DNA of 8,639 nt from WQXF01 sp031552825 (GCA_031552825.1 JAVBMD010000010.1:1-8639); one strand, 5' to 3'; positions 1 to 8,632 are shown, numbered from the stretch's first letter. The notes: a model not told the origin generated them from the sequence alone. A program made the numbers and translations.

Positions 1-126
1 GTCAGACCGTCGAGAAATGTCCAGATGTGGGCGAAGCACAAGCGTGTCCGCAGGAGGCGTACACTGGTACGCCGACAAGGCGCGCGCTGGGCTGAACCCG
101 CAGATGGGCGTTTATCGACGGTCTGA
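1..126 (+). repeat. Dispersed intergenic repeat, copy 1, with terminal inverted repeats
   Basis: The ends form a perfect 12-bp inverted repeat: TCAGACCGTCGA at 2-13 and TCGACGGTCTGA at 115-126. Inside is a second perfect hairpin, GGCGTAC (56-62), loop ACTG, GTACGCC (67-73). CAGATGTGGGCG (22-33) near the left end is echoed by CAGATGGGCG (101-110) near the right end. The element recurs in the same orientation at 8508-8632, identical apart from one extra base here (TTTAT against TTTT next to the right arm). I see no convincing reading frame in it. It lies past the 3' end of the minus-strand rsfS gene and is followed immediately by a terminator-like hairpin. The architecture fits either a small MITE-like element or a structured RNA. 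I cannot name a family. Confidence 0.9.
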
Positions 127-157
127 AGGACGCCGTGGCATTCCACAGCGTCCTTTT
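126..157 (+). terminator. Terminator-like hairpin abutting repeat copy 1
   Basis: AAGGACGC (126-133) pairs with GCGTCCTT (148-155). After one C/A mismatch the stem continues as GTGG/CCAC around a CATT loop. TTTT at 154-157 follows on the plus strand, so it reads as an intrinsic terminator for plus-strand transcription coming through the repeat. In the minus direction it starts about 10 bases after the rsfS stop codon, but only TT follows the stem, so it would be a poor terminator for rsfS. Confidence 0.7.
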
Positions 158-166
158 ATGATGTAT

Positions 167-529
167 TTACACCGTCTGCGTTGCGGGCAGCGGAATCTGA
201 TTTTCCCCATCCATCCACAGGCGCTCGAGCTGATAATACTCGCGCTCCTGCTCGTGGAACACGTGAACGATCACCGCGCCGTAGTCCAGCACCGCCCAGC
301 GCCCTTCGCCCGCGCCCTCGCGGCGGCGCGGCTTCACGCCCTGCTGACCGAGCTGCTCCTCCAGCGCGTCCAGCATCGCCTTAACCTGCGGCACCGAGCG
401 CCCCGAGGCGATCACCATATATTCCGCGATCACGGTACGGTGACCGATCTCCAGCACCAGAATGTCCTGCGCCTTTTTATCGTCCAACACCTTGGCTGCG
501 AACAACGCGATTTCTTTGGGTTCTACCAT
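167..529 (-). CDS. rsfS: Ribosomal silencing factor RsfS
   Basis: The 120-residue product belongs to the RsfS/YbeB/Iojap family, small cytosolic proteins that bind ribosomal protein uL14 on the large subunit and block 30S joining when nutrients are short. Two family blocks are visible: DILVLEIGHRTVIAEYMVIASG-like sequence around residues 22-43, and the hallmark W78-x-x-LDYG-x-x-x-VHVF near 78-91, followed by R96-x-YY-x-LE-x-LW to 105. The length is normal. The ATG at 529 was chosen because AAAGGAGG lies 8 bases upstream and the family homology begins there; an in-frame ATG at 556 has no such support and overlaps the end of yqeK. It is the last gene of nadD-yqeK-rsfS, 23 bases after yqeK. No good minus-strand terminator follows. 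Confidence 0.95.
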   Translation of the reverse strand: MVEPKEIALFAAKVLDDKKAQDILVLEIGHRTVIAEYMVIASGRSVPQVKAMLDALEEQLGQQGVKPRRREGAGEGRWAVLDYGAVIVHVFHEQEREYYQLERLWMDGENQIPLPATQTV

Positions 530-552
530 CGTGTTTCCTCCTTTTGCGAGCC

Positions 553-1131
553 TCATTCGTCAAGCTGCGCTTGATACCAGCGCAGCGCTTCCACTGTATC
601 GCCATGCACAGGCCGGCGCTTCCCCTTGATATACGCCACCGTGCTGCCCAACGCCAACCGCATCGCTTCGTCCAAATCCACGCGTGTAGCGGCGCGGATG
701 GCGGGCAGCTCCGCGAACATCGCGCGCCCCGGCTCGATCATATCGGCGAGGTAGATAATCTTCTCCAGCGCCGACATGTTTGCGCGCCCGGTCGTGTGCC
801 AGCGAATGGCGTCCAGCACCCGCGCATCCTGCTCGCCGTAATCGCGCCGCGCCACATACGCGCCAACCGGCGCGTGCAGCAGCGCCCGCGAATCCCACAT
901 CTGCTTATCGACGCGCAACTCGCCCTCCAGCACGCAGCGCTGCAGCGTCGGCAAATCGAAGCCCTTGGCGCAATCGTGCAGCAGCGCGGCGCGCACCGCC
1001 AGCTCCGCCTCCACGCCCCAACGCGCCGCCATAACCAGCGCCTCGGCTTCCACGCGCAGAGAGTGCTCCAGCCTCGCGGCGCTCATGCCGCTGCTCGCCA
1101 AGCGCTCCAACGCCGCTTCGCGCCACGTCAC
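553..1131 (-). CDS. yqeK: HD-domain Ap4A hydrolase, YqeK family
   Basis: The 192-residue product matches the YqeK family of metal-dependent HD phosphohydrolases, which split diadenosine tetraphosphate symmetrically into two ADP. Metal-binding landmarks are visible in order: H23 in LEHSLRV, H52-D53 in LLHDCAK, H86 in LLHAPVGAYV, H112 in IRWHTTGRANM, and D130 in YLADMIEPGR. The start chosen is GTG at 1131, whose GTGA overlaps the nadD stop by 4 bases. This gives an N-terminus that lines up with Bacillus YqeK as I remember it. No strong ribosome site precedes it, so translation is probably coupled to nadD. An in-frame ATG at 1167 (204 residues) is the alternative; it too lacks a clear ribosome site. 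The reading frame extends further upstream only as an overlap with nadD. Confidence 0.92.
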   Translation of the reverse strand: MTWREAALERLASSGMSAARLEHSLRVEAEALVMAARWGVEAELAVRAALLHDCAKGFDLPTLQRCVLEGELRVDKQMWDSRALLHAPVGAYVARRDYGEQDARVLDAIRWHTTGRANMSALEKIIYLADMIEPGRAMFAELPAIRAATRVDLDEAMRLALGSTVAYIKGKRRPVHGDTVEALRWYQAQLDE

Positions 1132-1745
1132 GGCTCGTACAGGCGCTGCGCTTTGAGATACGTCCATACGGCAGGCGGCACCAGCTCTCTGGCCTCGTTC
1201 CCGCCGCGGCTTATGCTTTGACGGATCATCGTGGAGGAAATATCCATGCCAGGCATGGGGAGCATATGAATGTCCGCGCCCCGCTTGGATAGCTGTTCTG
1301 CGCATGCATTGCCCTCCTCTTCCCGATATCCCGGACGCGTACACACGATGAAAGCGCACAGCGCGAACACCGTATCCGGGTCGCGCCAAGTATGCAGCTC
1401 CAGCAGCGTATCCATGCCGATAATGTACCACAGCCGCGCGTCGGGCCGCCGCGCCCGCAGCATCCGCAGGGTATCCACCGTGTAGGTCGTGCCCTCCCGG
1501 CGCACTTCCAGATCCGACACCGCGAAGCCCGGCACGCCCGCCACCGCCAGCTCCACGATGCGCAGGCGGTGCTCCTTGTCGGCCAACCCCGTAAGCTTGT
1601 GCGGCGGGTTGCCCGTGGGCAAAAACAGCACTTCGTCCAGCGAAAAGGCGCGCATCGCCTCCCCGGCCATGGCCAAGTGGGCATTGTGGATGGGATTAAA
1701 ACTGCCGCCCAACACGCCCAGCGCGAAGTCCTTGGCGCGCACCAT
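1128..1745 (-). CDS. nadD: Nicotinate-nucleotide adenylyltransferase
   Basis: The 205-residue cytosolic enzyme makes nicotinic acid adenine dinucleotide from NaMN and ATP, the penultimate step of NAD synthesis. Nucleotidyltransferase landmarks are GGSFNPIHNAH at residues 13-23 (the (H/T)xGH-type motif, with Ala in place of the usual Gly before H23), PPHK at 47-50, GMD at 110-112 with W120, and ISSTMIR at 169-175. The C-terminal LVP-x-x-V-x-x-YL stretch is also family-like. The ATG at 1745 was chosen because GGAGGG lies about 5 bases upstream and homology starts at once; the reading frame continues to an ATG at 1805, which lies upstream of the likely transcription start. It is the first gene of nadD-yqeK-rsfS, a common Firmicutes order, here placed downstream of uvrA. 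Confidence 0.95.
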   Translation of the reverse strand: MVRAKDFALGVLGGSFNPIHNAHLAMAGEAMRAFSLDEVLFLPTGNPPHKLTGLADKEHRLRIVELAVAGVPGFAVSDLEVRREGTTYTVDTLRMLRARRPDARLWYIIGMDTLLELHTWRDPDTVFALCAFIVCTRPGYREEEGNACAEQLSKRGADIHMLPMPGMDISSTMIRQSISRGGNEARELVPPAVWTYLKAQRLYEP

Positions 1746-1784
1746 CGGCGCCCTCCCCCCTCCGCTGGTTGTTCTTTGCCTGCT

Positions 1785-1813
1785 ATTATACCCTATGTAG
1801 CGCAAAAGGAAAA
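1785..1813 (-). promoter_or_regulatory. Candidate promoter of nadD-yqeK-rsfS
   Basis: On the minus strand a perfect -10 box TATAAT occupies 1790-1785. With a 17-base spacer the -35 position (1813-1808) reads TTTTCC, a weak match to TTGACA. Transcription would start near 1778, giving a leader of about 33 bases before the nadD ATG. It lies in the uvrA-nadD gap just after a T-rich tract, so the nadD group can be transcribed independently of the repair operon. Confidence 0.6.
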
Positions 1814-1834
1814 GAGGCGTACAAAAAAGAGAAG

Positions 1835-1848
1835 AAAAAAGCGGATCG

Positions 1849-1850
<2 letters not shown>
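1835..1850 (-). terminator. Weak terminator at the end of uvrA
   Basis: Reading the minus strand, AGCG-ATC-CGCT forms a short hairpin that begins inside the uvrA stop codon. It is followed by six T residues and then a T/C-rich tract down to about 1822. Flanking A/T pairs can lengthen the stem past one mismatch. The GC stem is short, so read-through into nadD is likely. Confidence 0.4.
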
Positions 1851-4674
<2,824 letters not shown>

Positions 4675-4727
4675 GGTCGTCGGTCTCCTTCTATTATGCA
4701 TCTGTTACGCATCTGTTTTCTCGCCGC

Positions 4728-4746
4728 CTCCCCCGCTTTGCGGGAG
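4728..4746 (-). other. Hairpin in the uvrB-uvrA gap
   Basis: On the minus strand CTCCCGC-AAA-GCGGGGGAG can fold into a GC-rich stem with a bulge or mismatch. No T tract follows it, so it is not an intrinsic terminator. It could stabilise or mark a processing point in a uvrB-uvrA transcript, but that is inference. Closer to uvrA, GCATCTGTT occurs twice with an 11-base period (4698-4706 and 4709-4717). Confidence 0.4.
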
Positions 4747-4770
4747 AAGGCAGCTTCAATCATCACCCGC

Positions 4771-6795
4771 TCAGAACTTCGGCTTCTTCAATCTCCGCCG
4801 CCTCGGCTGCTCCAGCGGCGTCTCCATCGGCGCGTCGCCGCGCAGGGTGAAGAGGCGGTCGCGCAGTTTTGCGGCCAGCTCGAAGTCGAGGTTGGCGGCG
4901 GCCTGCAGCATCTGATCCTCCACGCGGTCGATGAGCATCGCCAGCTCCTCCGCGCTGAGGTTGGCCTCGGGGCGCGGGGTGCTTTGCGCGGGCGTTTGCG
5001 TGATGCCCAGCAGCTCGCGCACCGCTTTCTGCACCGACATCGGCTCGATGCCGTGCGCCACGTTATAGGCCTCCTGAATCGCGCGGCGGCGATTGGTTTC
5101 GCCGATGGCGCGCATCATGCTGTCGGTCACCTTGTCAGCGTACATGATGACGCGCCCTTCCACGTTGCGCGCCGCCCGACCGATGGTCTGTACCAGCGAC
5201 ACCTCGCTGCGCAAGAAGCCCTCCTTGTCCGCGTCGAGGATGGCGACCAGCGCCACCTCCGGCAGATCGAGACCCTCGCGCAGCAGGTTGATGCCCACCA
5301 GCACATCAAACTCGCCCAGCCGAAGCTGGCGGAGAATCTCGGTGCGCTCGATGGTCTGGATATCGGAGTGCAGGTACTTGACCCGCACCTCCATCTCCTT
5401 GAGATAGTCGGTAAGGCTCTCCGCCATCTTCTTGGTCAGCGTGGTCACCAGCACGCGGAAGCCCTTCTCCACCGTGGCGCGGATCTCGCCGAGCAGGTCG
5501 TCGACCTGATTCTGCGCCGGGCGCAGCGTGATCTCGGGATCTACCAGCCCGGTGGGGCGGATGATCTGCTCCACCACCTGCTTCGCCAACCCCAGCTCAT
5601 AGGGCGCCGGGGTGGCGCTGACATAAACGATCTGATGCACCCTTTCCTCGAACTCCGGAAACTGCAGCGGGCGGTTGTCAAAGGCCGAGGGCAGCCGGAA
5701 GCCGTATTCCACCAGCGAATTTTTGCGCGCGCGGTCGCCGTTGTACATCGCGCGCACCTGCGGGATGGTGACGTGCGATTCATCGATGAACACCAGATAA
5801 TCGTCGGGAAAGTAATCCAGCAAGGTAAACGGCGCCTCGCCGGGCTTTCGTCCGTCGAAGTAGCGCGAATAGTTCTCGATGCCGGTGCAGTAGCCGATCT
5901 CGCGCAGCATCTCGATATCGTAATTGGTGCGTTGCAGCAGGCGCTGCGCCTCCAGCAGGCGGTCGTCCTCGCGCAGCGCTTCCACGCGCGCGTCGCGGTC
6001 GCGCTCGATCTGGTCGATGGCGGCCTCGATGCTCTCGCGGCTGTTGGCGTAATGCGTGGCCGGAAACACCATCGCGTGCGCCAAGATCGACGACGTGCGC
6101 CCGGTGACGATCTCCACGTGCGAGATCCGCTCGATCTCGTCGCCGAAGAACTCCACTCGAACCGCCAGTTCGTCGCTGTTCGCGGGGATGATCTCCACCA
6201 CATCGCCCCGAACGCGAAAACTTCCGCGTTCAAACTCCACATCATTGCGCTCGTATTGAATGTTGACCAGCTTGTGTACCAGCTCGTCGCGATCCATGCG
6301 CATGCCGGGGCGCAGCGACACCATCTGGTCGTAATATTCCTTAGGATCGCCCAGCGCGTAAATGCAGGAGACCGAAGCCACCACGATCGTGTCGCGTCGC
6401 TCCTGCAACGCGGCGGTGGCGCTGTGGCGCAGGCGCTCGATCTCGTCGTTGATGGAGGAATCCTTCTCGATGTAGGTATCGGAGGAGGCGATGTATGCCT
6501 CGGGCTGATAGTAATCGTAGTAGCTGACGAAGTACTCCACCGCGCTGTCGGGGAAGAACTCGCGCAGCTCGGCGTGCAGCTGCGCCGCCAGCGTCTTGTT
6601 GTGGGCGATGACCAGCGTCGGCTTCTGCACGCGCTCGATGACGCTGGCCATCGTGAAGGTTTTGCCCGAGCCGGTGACACCCAGCAGCACCTGATCGCGC
6701 ATACCTGCCTCGACGCCCTGCGCCAGCGCCGCGATGGCCTGCGGCTGATCGCCCTGCGCCGTAAACGGCGATTTGAGCACGAAACGCCCGTTCAT
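4771..6795 (-). CDS. uvrB: Excinuclease ABC subunit B (UvrB)
   Basis: UvrB is the helicase-like subunit that UvrA loads onto damaged DNA. It verifies the lesion and then recruits UvrC for incision. The 674-residue product is of normal family length. Landmarks in order are Walker A GVTGSGKT (39-46), the Tyr-rich beta-hairpin start YYDYYQPEAY (92-101), HSATAAL (124-130), Walker B DESH (338-341), helicase motif VI QTIGRAARN (536-544), and a C-terminal UVR coiled-coil domain at about 614-652 that contacts UvrC or UvrA. The tail is Arg/Lys-rich. The ATG at 6795 has AAGGAGG about 9 bases upstream. It sits 23 bases after the acetyltransferase gene, which indicates one operon with the SOS-type promoter at 7288-7316. 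uvrC is not in the window. Confidence 0.98.
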   Translation of the reverse strand: MNGRFVLKSPFTAQGDQPQAIAALAQGVEAGMRDQVLLGVTGSGKTFTMASVIERVQKPTLVIAHNKTLAAQLHAELREFFPDSAVEYFVSYYDYYQPEAYIASSDTYIEKDSSINDEIERLRHSATAALQERRDTIVVASVSCIYALGDPKEYYDQMVSLRPGMRMDRDELVHKLVNIQYERNDVEFERGSFRVRGDVVEIIPANSDELAVRVEFFGDEIERISHVEIVTGRTSSILAHAMVFPATHYANSRESIEAAIDQIERDRDARVEALREDDRLLEAQRLLQRTNYDIEMLREIGYCTGIENYSRYFDGRKPGEAPFTLLDYFPDDYLVFIDESHVTIPQVRAMYNGDRARKNSLVEYGFRLPSAFDNRPLQFPEFEERVHQIVYVSATPAPYELGLAKQVVEQIIRPTGLVDPEITLRPAQNQVDDLLGEIRATVEKGFRVLVTTLTKKMAESLTDYLKEMEVRVKYLHSDIQTIERTEILRQLRLGEFDVLVGINLLREGLDLPEVALVAILDADKEGFLRSEVSLVQTIGRAARNVEGRVIMYADKVTDSMMRAIGETNRRRAIQEAYNVAHGIEPMSVQKAVRELLGITQTPAQSTPRPEANLSAEELAMLIDRVEDQMLQAAANLDFELAAKLRDRLFTLRGDAPMETPLEQPRRRRLKKPKF

Positions 6796-6818
6796 GTCAG
6801 TCGCCCTCCTTGCCCATT

Positions 6819-7259
6819 TTACTCATCATCCAAGCGCCAGTAGGTAAAGTTGTAATGATCCTTGAGCCATCCGTTGCGCTCGTAGAAGGCGTGCGCCCGC
6901 GTGCGCGGGAAGCCGCTGTTGAGCTCCATGTGCGAACACCCGGCCGCCTTCGCCTCGCGCCGAACCGCGCGCAGCAGCGCAGCGCCGATGCCCTGACTCC
7001 GCTGCCGCTCGTCGACGATCAATTCCTGCAGCTCACCGACCAGCGCGGCATGATGCAGTTGATATTCCATATACAGGCTGGCAAAGCCGCACACAGCGCC
7101 TTGCGCATCCTCAGCCACAATGTAGCGGATCAGCGGCCGGGCGAGGTGTTCGAGATAGATCGGGTCAAAATCCTCGCGGGGAAGCGGCCGATCCACCAGC
7201 TGGCGAAACAATGCGTGCACCGCGGGAAGATCCGCGACGCCGGCGGTTCGAATCATCAT
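6819..7259 (-). CDS. GNAT-family N-acetyltransferase, first gene of the uvrBA operon
   Basis: The 146-residue protein has a single GNAT fold. Acetyl-CoA binding motif A is visible as ELIVDERQRSQGIGAALL (79-96), with R87-x-x-G90-I-G92 as the pyrophosphate loop. The end of the fold shows RAHAFYERNGW (121-131) and a YWRL C-terminus. The substrate cannot be read from the sequence; small amines, aminoglycosides or protein N-termini are all possible in this family. The ATG at 7259 was chosen because GGGGAGG lies 7 bases upstream; a second ATG follows directly at 7256. An upstream ATG at 7286 lies at or before the predicted transcription start and is unlikely. Its position, 23 bases ahead of uvrB and behind a LexA-overlapped promoter, suggests damage-inducible expression. 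Confidence 0.9.
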   Translation of the reverse strand: MMIRTAGVADLPAVHALFRQLVDRPLPREDFDPIYLEHLARPLIRYIVAEDAQGAVCGFASLYMEYQLHHAALVGELQELIVDERQRSQGIGAALLRAVRREAKAAGCSHMELNSGFPRTRAHAFYERNGWLKDHYNFTYWRLDDE

Positions 7260-7287
7260 ATATTTTCCTCCCCTCATCGCTTTCATG

Positions 7288-7316
7288 AGTATAGCACATC
7301 TTCATTTAAATGTGAA
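7288..7316 (-). promoter_or_regulatory. Sigma-A type promoter of GNAT-uvrB-uvrA
   Basis: On the minus strand the -35 box TTCACA (7316-7311, five of six matches to TTGACA) is separated by exactly 17 bases from the -10 box TATACT (7293-7288, five of six matches to TATAAT). Transcription would start near 7281, leaving about 21 bases before the ATG at 7259. A LexA box overlaps the -35 box. Confidence 0.85.
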
Positions 7317-7326
7317 CATTTGTTCG
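7313..7326 (-). promoter_or_regulatory. LexA (SOS) box over the uvr operon promoter
   Basis: The minus strand reads CGAACAAATGTTCA. It fits the Gram-positive LexA/DinR consensus CGAAC-RNRY-GTTYG at every constrained position except the last base. The core GAAC-N4-GTTC is a perfect palindrome. It overlaps the -35 hexamer (7311-7316) of the GNAT-uvrB-uvrA promoter, so bound LexA would block polymerase. uvrBA is a classic SOS target in Firmicutes, which makes the assignment strong. It lies about 110 bases from the divergent plus-strand gene, so control of that gene is less likely. Confidence 0.88.
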
Positions 7327-7328
7327 AG

Positions 7329-7358
7329 AAATTTTCTTGTTTCTCACAAGGAAAATTT
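7329..7358. repeat. AT-rich inverted repeat in the divergent control region
   Basis: AAATTTTCTTGT (7329-7340) and ACAAGGAAAATTT (7346-7358) are complementary apart from one bulged G, with a TTCTC loop. A competing shorter hairpin, GAGAAA (7326-7331) with TTTCTC (7340-7345), uses the same left arm and touches the LexA box. T residues follow the long stem on the plus strand, which makes it terminator-like, but no plus-strand gene ends here. It may be an operator for the downstream plus-strand gene. The whole stretch 7294-7400 is markedly AT-rich against its GC-rich neighbours. Confidence 0.5.
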
Positions 7359-7397
7359 TTATTTGTTGCAATAATGTTAAATAATGTTTCGTTTACA

Positions 7398-7406
7398 TGA
7401 TATACC
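7398..7406 (+). promoter_or_regulatory. Possible extended -10 promoter of the secreted-protein gene
   Basis: TGA-TATACC has the form of an extended -10 box. The -35 region at the right distance (around 7377-7383, TTAAATA) is poor. A start near 7413 would leave about 25 bases before the chosen ATG at 7438. A TTTACA at 7392-7397 would place its -10 too close to the ribosome site. The assignment is tentative. Confidence 0.3.
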
Positions 7407-7437
7407 CGGCATTCTACACAAGAGGGGGAGGATGAAC

Positions 7438-8442
7438 ATGAGATTCACGAAACACCGCGCGCTTGCGCTGATCGCCGCGATGGCGCTGCTGCTCTGCGCC
7501 GCAGGCGCATGGGCGGGCGCGGCTCCCGGCACGCCGACCTATCTGACGGTCGGCGATACGCTGCTAGACATGTATCAGGCAAATCCCGAAGCGCCCTTCT
7601 GGGAGCTCACCGAAGAGCAGCAAAACGCCGCCCTGGTGCTTATGGCGGCAGGGTTGCTTGCCAAGGAGGAGGCCTACAACGCACCGGATCCCGCCATCGC
7701 GGCGCGCATCGGCGAGCAGGCATCCGGCGACGACCTGCTTACCTTGGCGCTGAATCTATGGCAAGACGACACGCAGTATGTCGTGCCGCACTGCACGATG
7801 GACGGCGCCTCGGCAACGCTCGACATCCAGCCGGACGAGCAAATCAACGTGATCCAACAGGATGAACAGGGCAAGTGGGTGAAAATGCCTTCGATGTCCG
7901 ATCAGGAGGTCGCGCTGCCGCCCAACGTGCTGTTTATCTACTTCTATCCCTATGATGAGGATGTCACTGCCGAGTGCATCTCCCGCACCCCCGGCGCGGA
8001 CGACGCCACGATAGAACCGGCGGCCGATCCGGACGCGATGACGCGGCGCACCGACAAACTGCGCTGCGGGCATGCGGTGGGCACCCCGGGCAAGCATGGC
8101 CGCATCATCACTTGCGGTCGCTACGTCTGCGAAAACAACCACGGCAAGAAGCATGAGCAAGCGCCGTGCGGCATCAAGGGGCATTACCTGTGCGATAACA
8201 AGGAGCACAAGGCGGGCGTATGCACCGGCACGCCGATTGCCACCGCCACGCCGCAACCCACCGCGCAGCCGACACCACAGCCGACGGAGCAACCCACGGA
8301 ACTGCCCACGGAGAAACCTACGGAAAAACCTACGGAAAAGCCCACCGAGAACCCCACCGATAAACCCACGGAAAAGCCCGCCGAGCAGGCCACCGAAAAG
8401 CCTGCGGAGAAGCCCGCCGAACCAACCACGGAACAGGAATAA
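7438..8442 (+). CDS. Secreted Cys/His-module protein with Thr/Pro/Glu/Lys repeat tail, unknown function
   Basis: I do not recognise a named family. The 334-residue product starts with a signal peptide: K/R-rich residues 2-7, a hydrophobic core to about 24, and a likely signal peptidase I site after AWA (24-26). LLLC at 17-20 is not a proper lipobox. Residues 27-205 are an acidic domain I cannot assign. Residues 210-262 hold a dense Cys/His module (C210, H212, H220, C226, C231, H235, H239, C244, H249, C252, H257, C262), in which CG-x-YVC and CG-x3-HYLC units suggest zinc binding. From about 271 to the end runs a PT-rich tail with TEKP-type repeats, which looks like a wall-spanning spacer, yet no LPXTG motif or C-terminal membrane segment follows. 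The ATG at 7438 lies 6 bases after GGGGGAGG; the ATG at 7432 touches that site and is less likely. Confidence 0.8.
   Translation: MRFTKHRALALIAAMALLLCAAGAWAGAAPGTPTYLTVGDTLLDMYQANPEAPFWELTEEQQNAALVLMAAGLLAKEEAYNAPDPAIAARIGEQASGDDLLTLALNLWQDDTQYVVPHCTMDGASATLDIQPDEQINVIQQDEQGKWVKMPSMSDQEVALPPNVLFIYFYPYDEDVTAECISRTPGADDATIEPAADPDAMTRRTDKLRCGHAVGTPGKHGRIITCGRYVCENNHGKKHEQAPCGIKGHYLCDNKEHKAGVCTGTPIATATPQPTAQPTPQPTEQPTELPTEKPTEKPTEKPTENPTDKPTEKPAEQATEKPAEKPAEPTTEQE
8248..8439 (+). repeat. In-frame repeats encoding the Pro/Thr/Glu/Lys tail
   Basis: Tandem units of 9-12 bases encode QPT, then PTEK and PAEK steps (for example PTEKPTEKPTEKPTENPTDK). The best-kept stretch is near 8309-8345, where ACGGAAAA-CC-type units recur every 12 bases. 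Codon use varies between units (ACG and ACC, AAA and AAG), so the array is not freshly expanded. Such arrays can change copy number by slippage. Confidence 0.75.
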
Positions 8443-8455
8443 CCCCTTACCCCAC

Positions 8456-8497
8456 GCAAAAGGAGCTATGCGCCGGACGGCGCATAGCTCCTTTTGC
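8456..8497 (+). terminator. Strong intrinsic terminator after the secreted-protein gene
   Basis: GCAAAAGGAGCTATGCGCC (8456-8474) and its exact complement (8479-8497) form a perfect 19-bp stem with a GGAC loop. The stem carries AAAA on the left and TTTT on the right, so it should end transcription in both directions. It begins 13 bases after the stop codon and lies 10 bases before repeat copy 2. Confidence 0.92.
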
Positions 8498-8507
8498 TAT
8501 CAACAAA

Positions 8508-8632
8508 GTCAGACCGTCGAGAAATGTCCAGATGTGGGCGAAGCACAAGCGTGTCCGCAGGAGGCGTACACTGGTACGCCGACAAGGCGCGCGCTGGGCT
8601 GAACCCGCAGATGGGCGTTTTCGACGGTCTGA
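8508..8632 (+). repeat. Dispersed intergenic repeat, copy 2
   Basis: This is the 125-bp partner of the element at 1-126, in the same orientation and identical apart from a single-base deletion beside the right arm. The terminal inverted repeat is TCAGACCGTCGA (8509-8520) with TCGACGGTCTGA (8621-8632). The internal GGCGTAC/GTACGCC hairpin lies at 8563-8580. The last bases of the window, AGGAGCTA (8632-8639), repeat the left arm of the terminator at 8461-8468, so a second copy of that hairpin may begin here. Confidence 0.9.

Noticed and set aside
1..126. CRISPR array or tandem repeat
   Set aside because: There is one copy at each end of the window, with no spacers and no tandem units.
17..574. 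Plus-strand open frames across 17-574 and 544-1221
   Set aside because: They run antisense to rsfS and yqeK, have low-complexity Arg/His/Ala composition and match no family. They are by-products of GC-rich sequence.
4691..4717. Separate uvrA promoter from a CATAAT-like box
   Set aside because: The minus strand offers CATAAT but no acceptable -35 box at 16-18 bases, and the box sits too close to the ribosome site.
7392..7420. TTTACA (-35) with TACACA (-10) for the plus-strand gene
   Set aside because: The -10 match is poor, and transcription would start inside the ribosome binding site.
8184..8459. Minus-strand frame with Ser-Val-Gly-Phe repeats
   Set aside because: It is the complement of the TEKP-coding repeats, so its regularity is inherited from the real gene.
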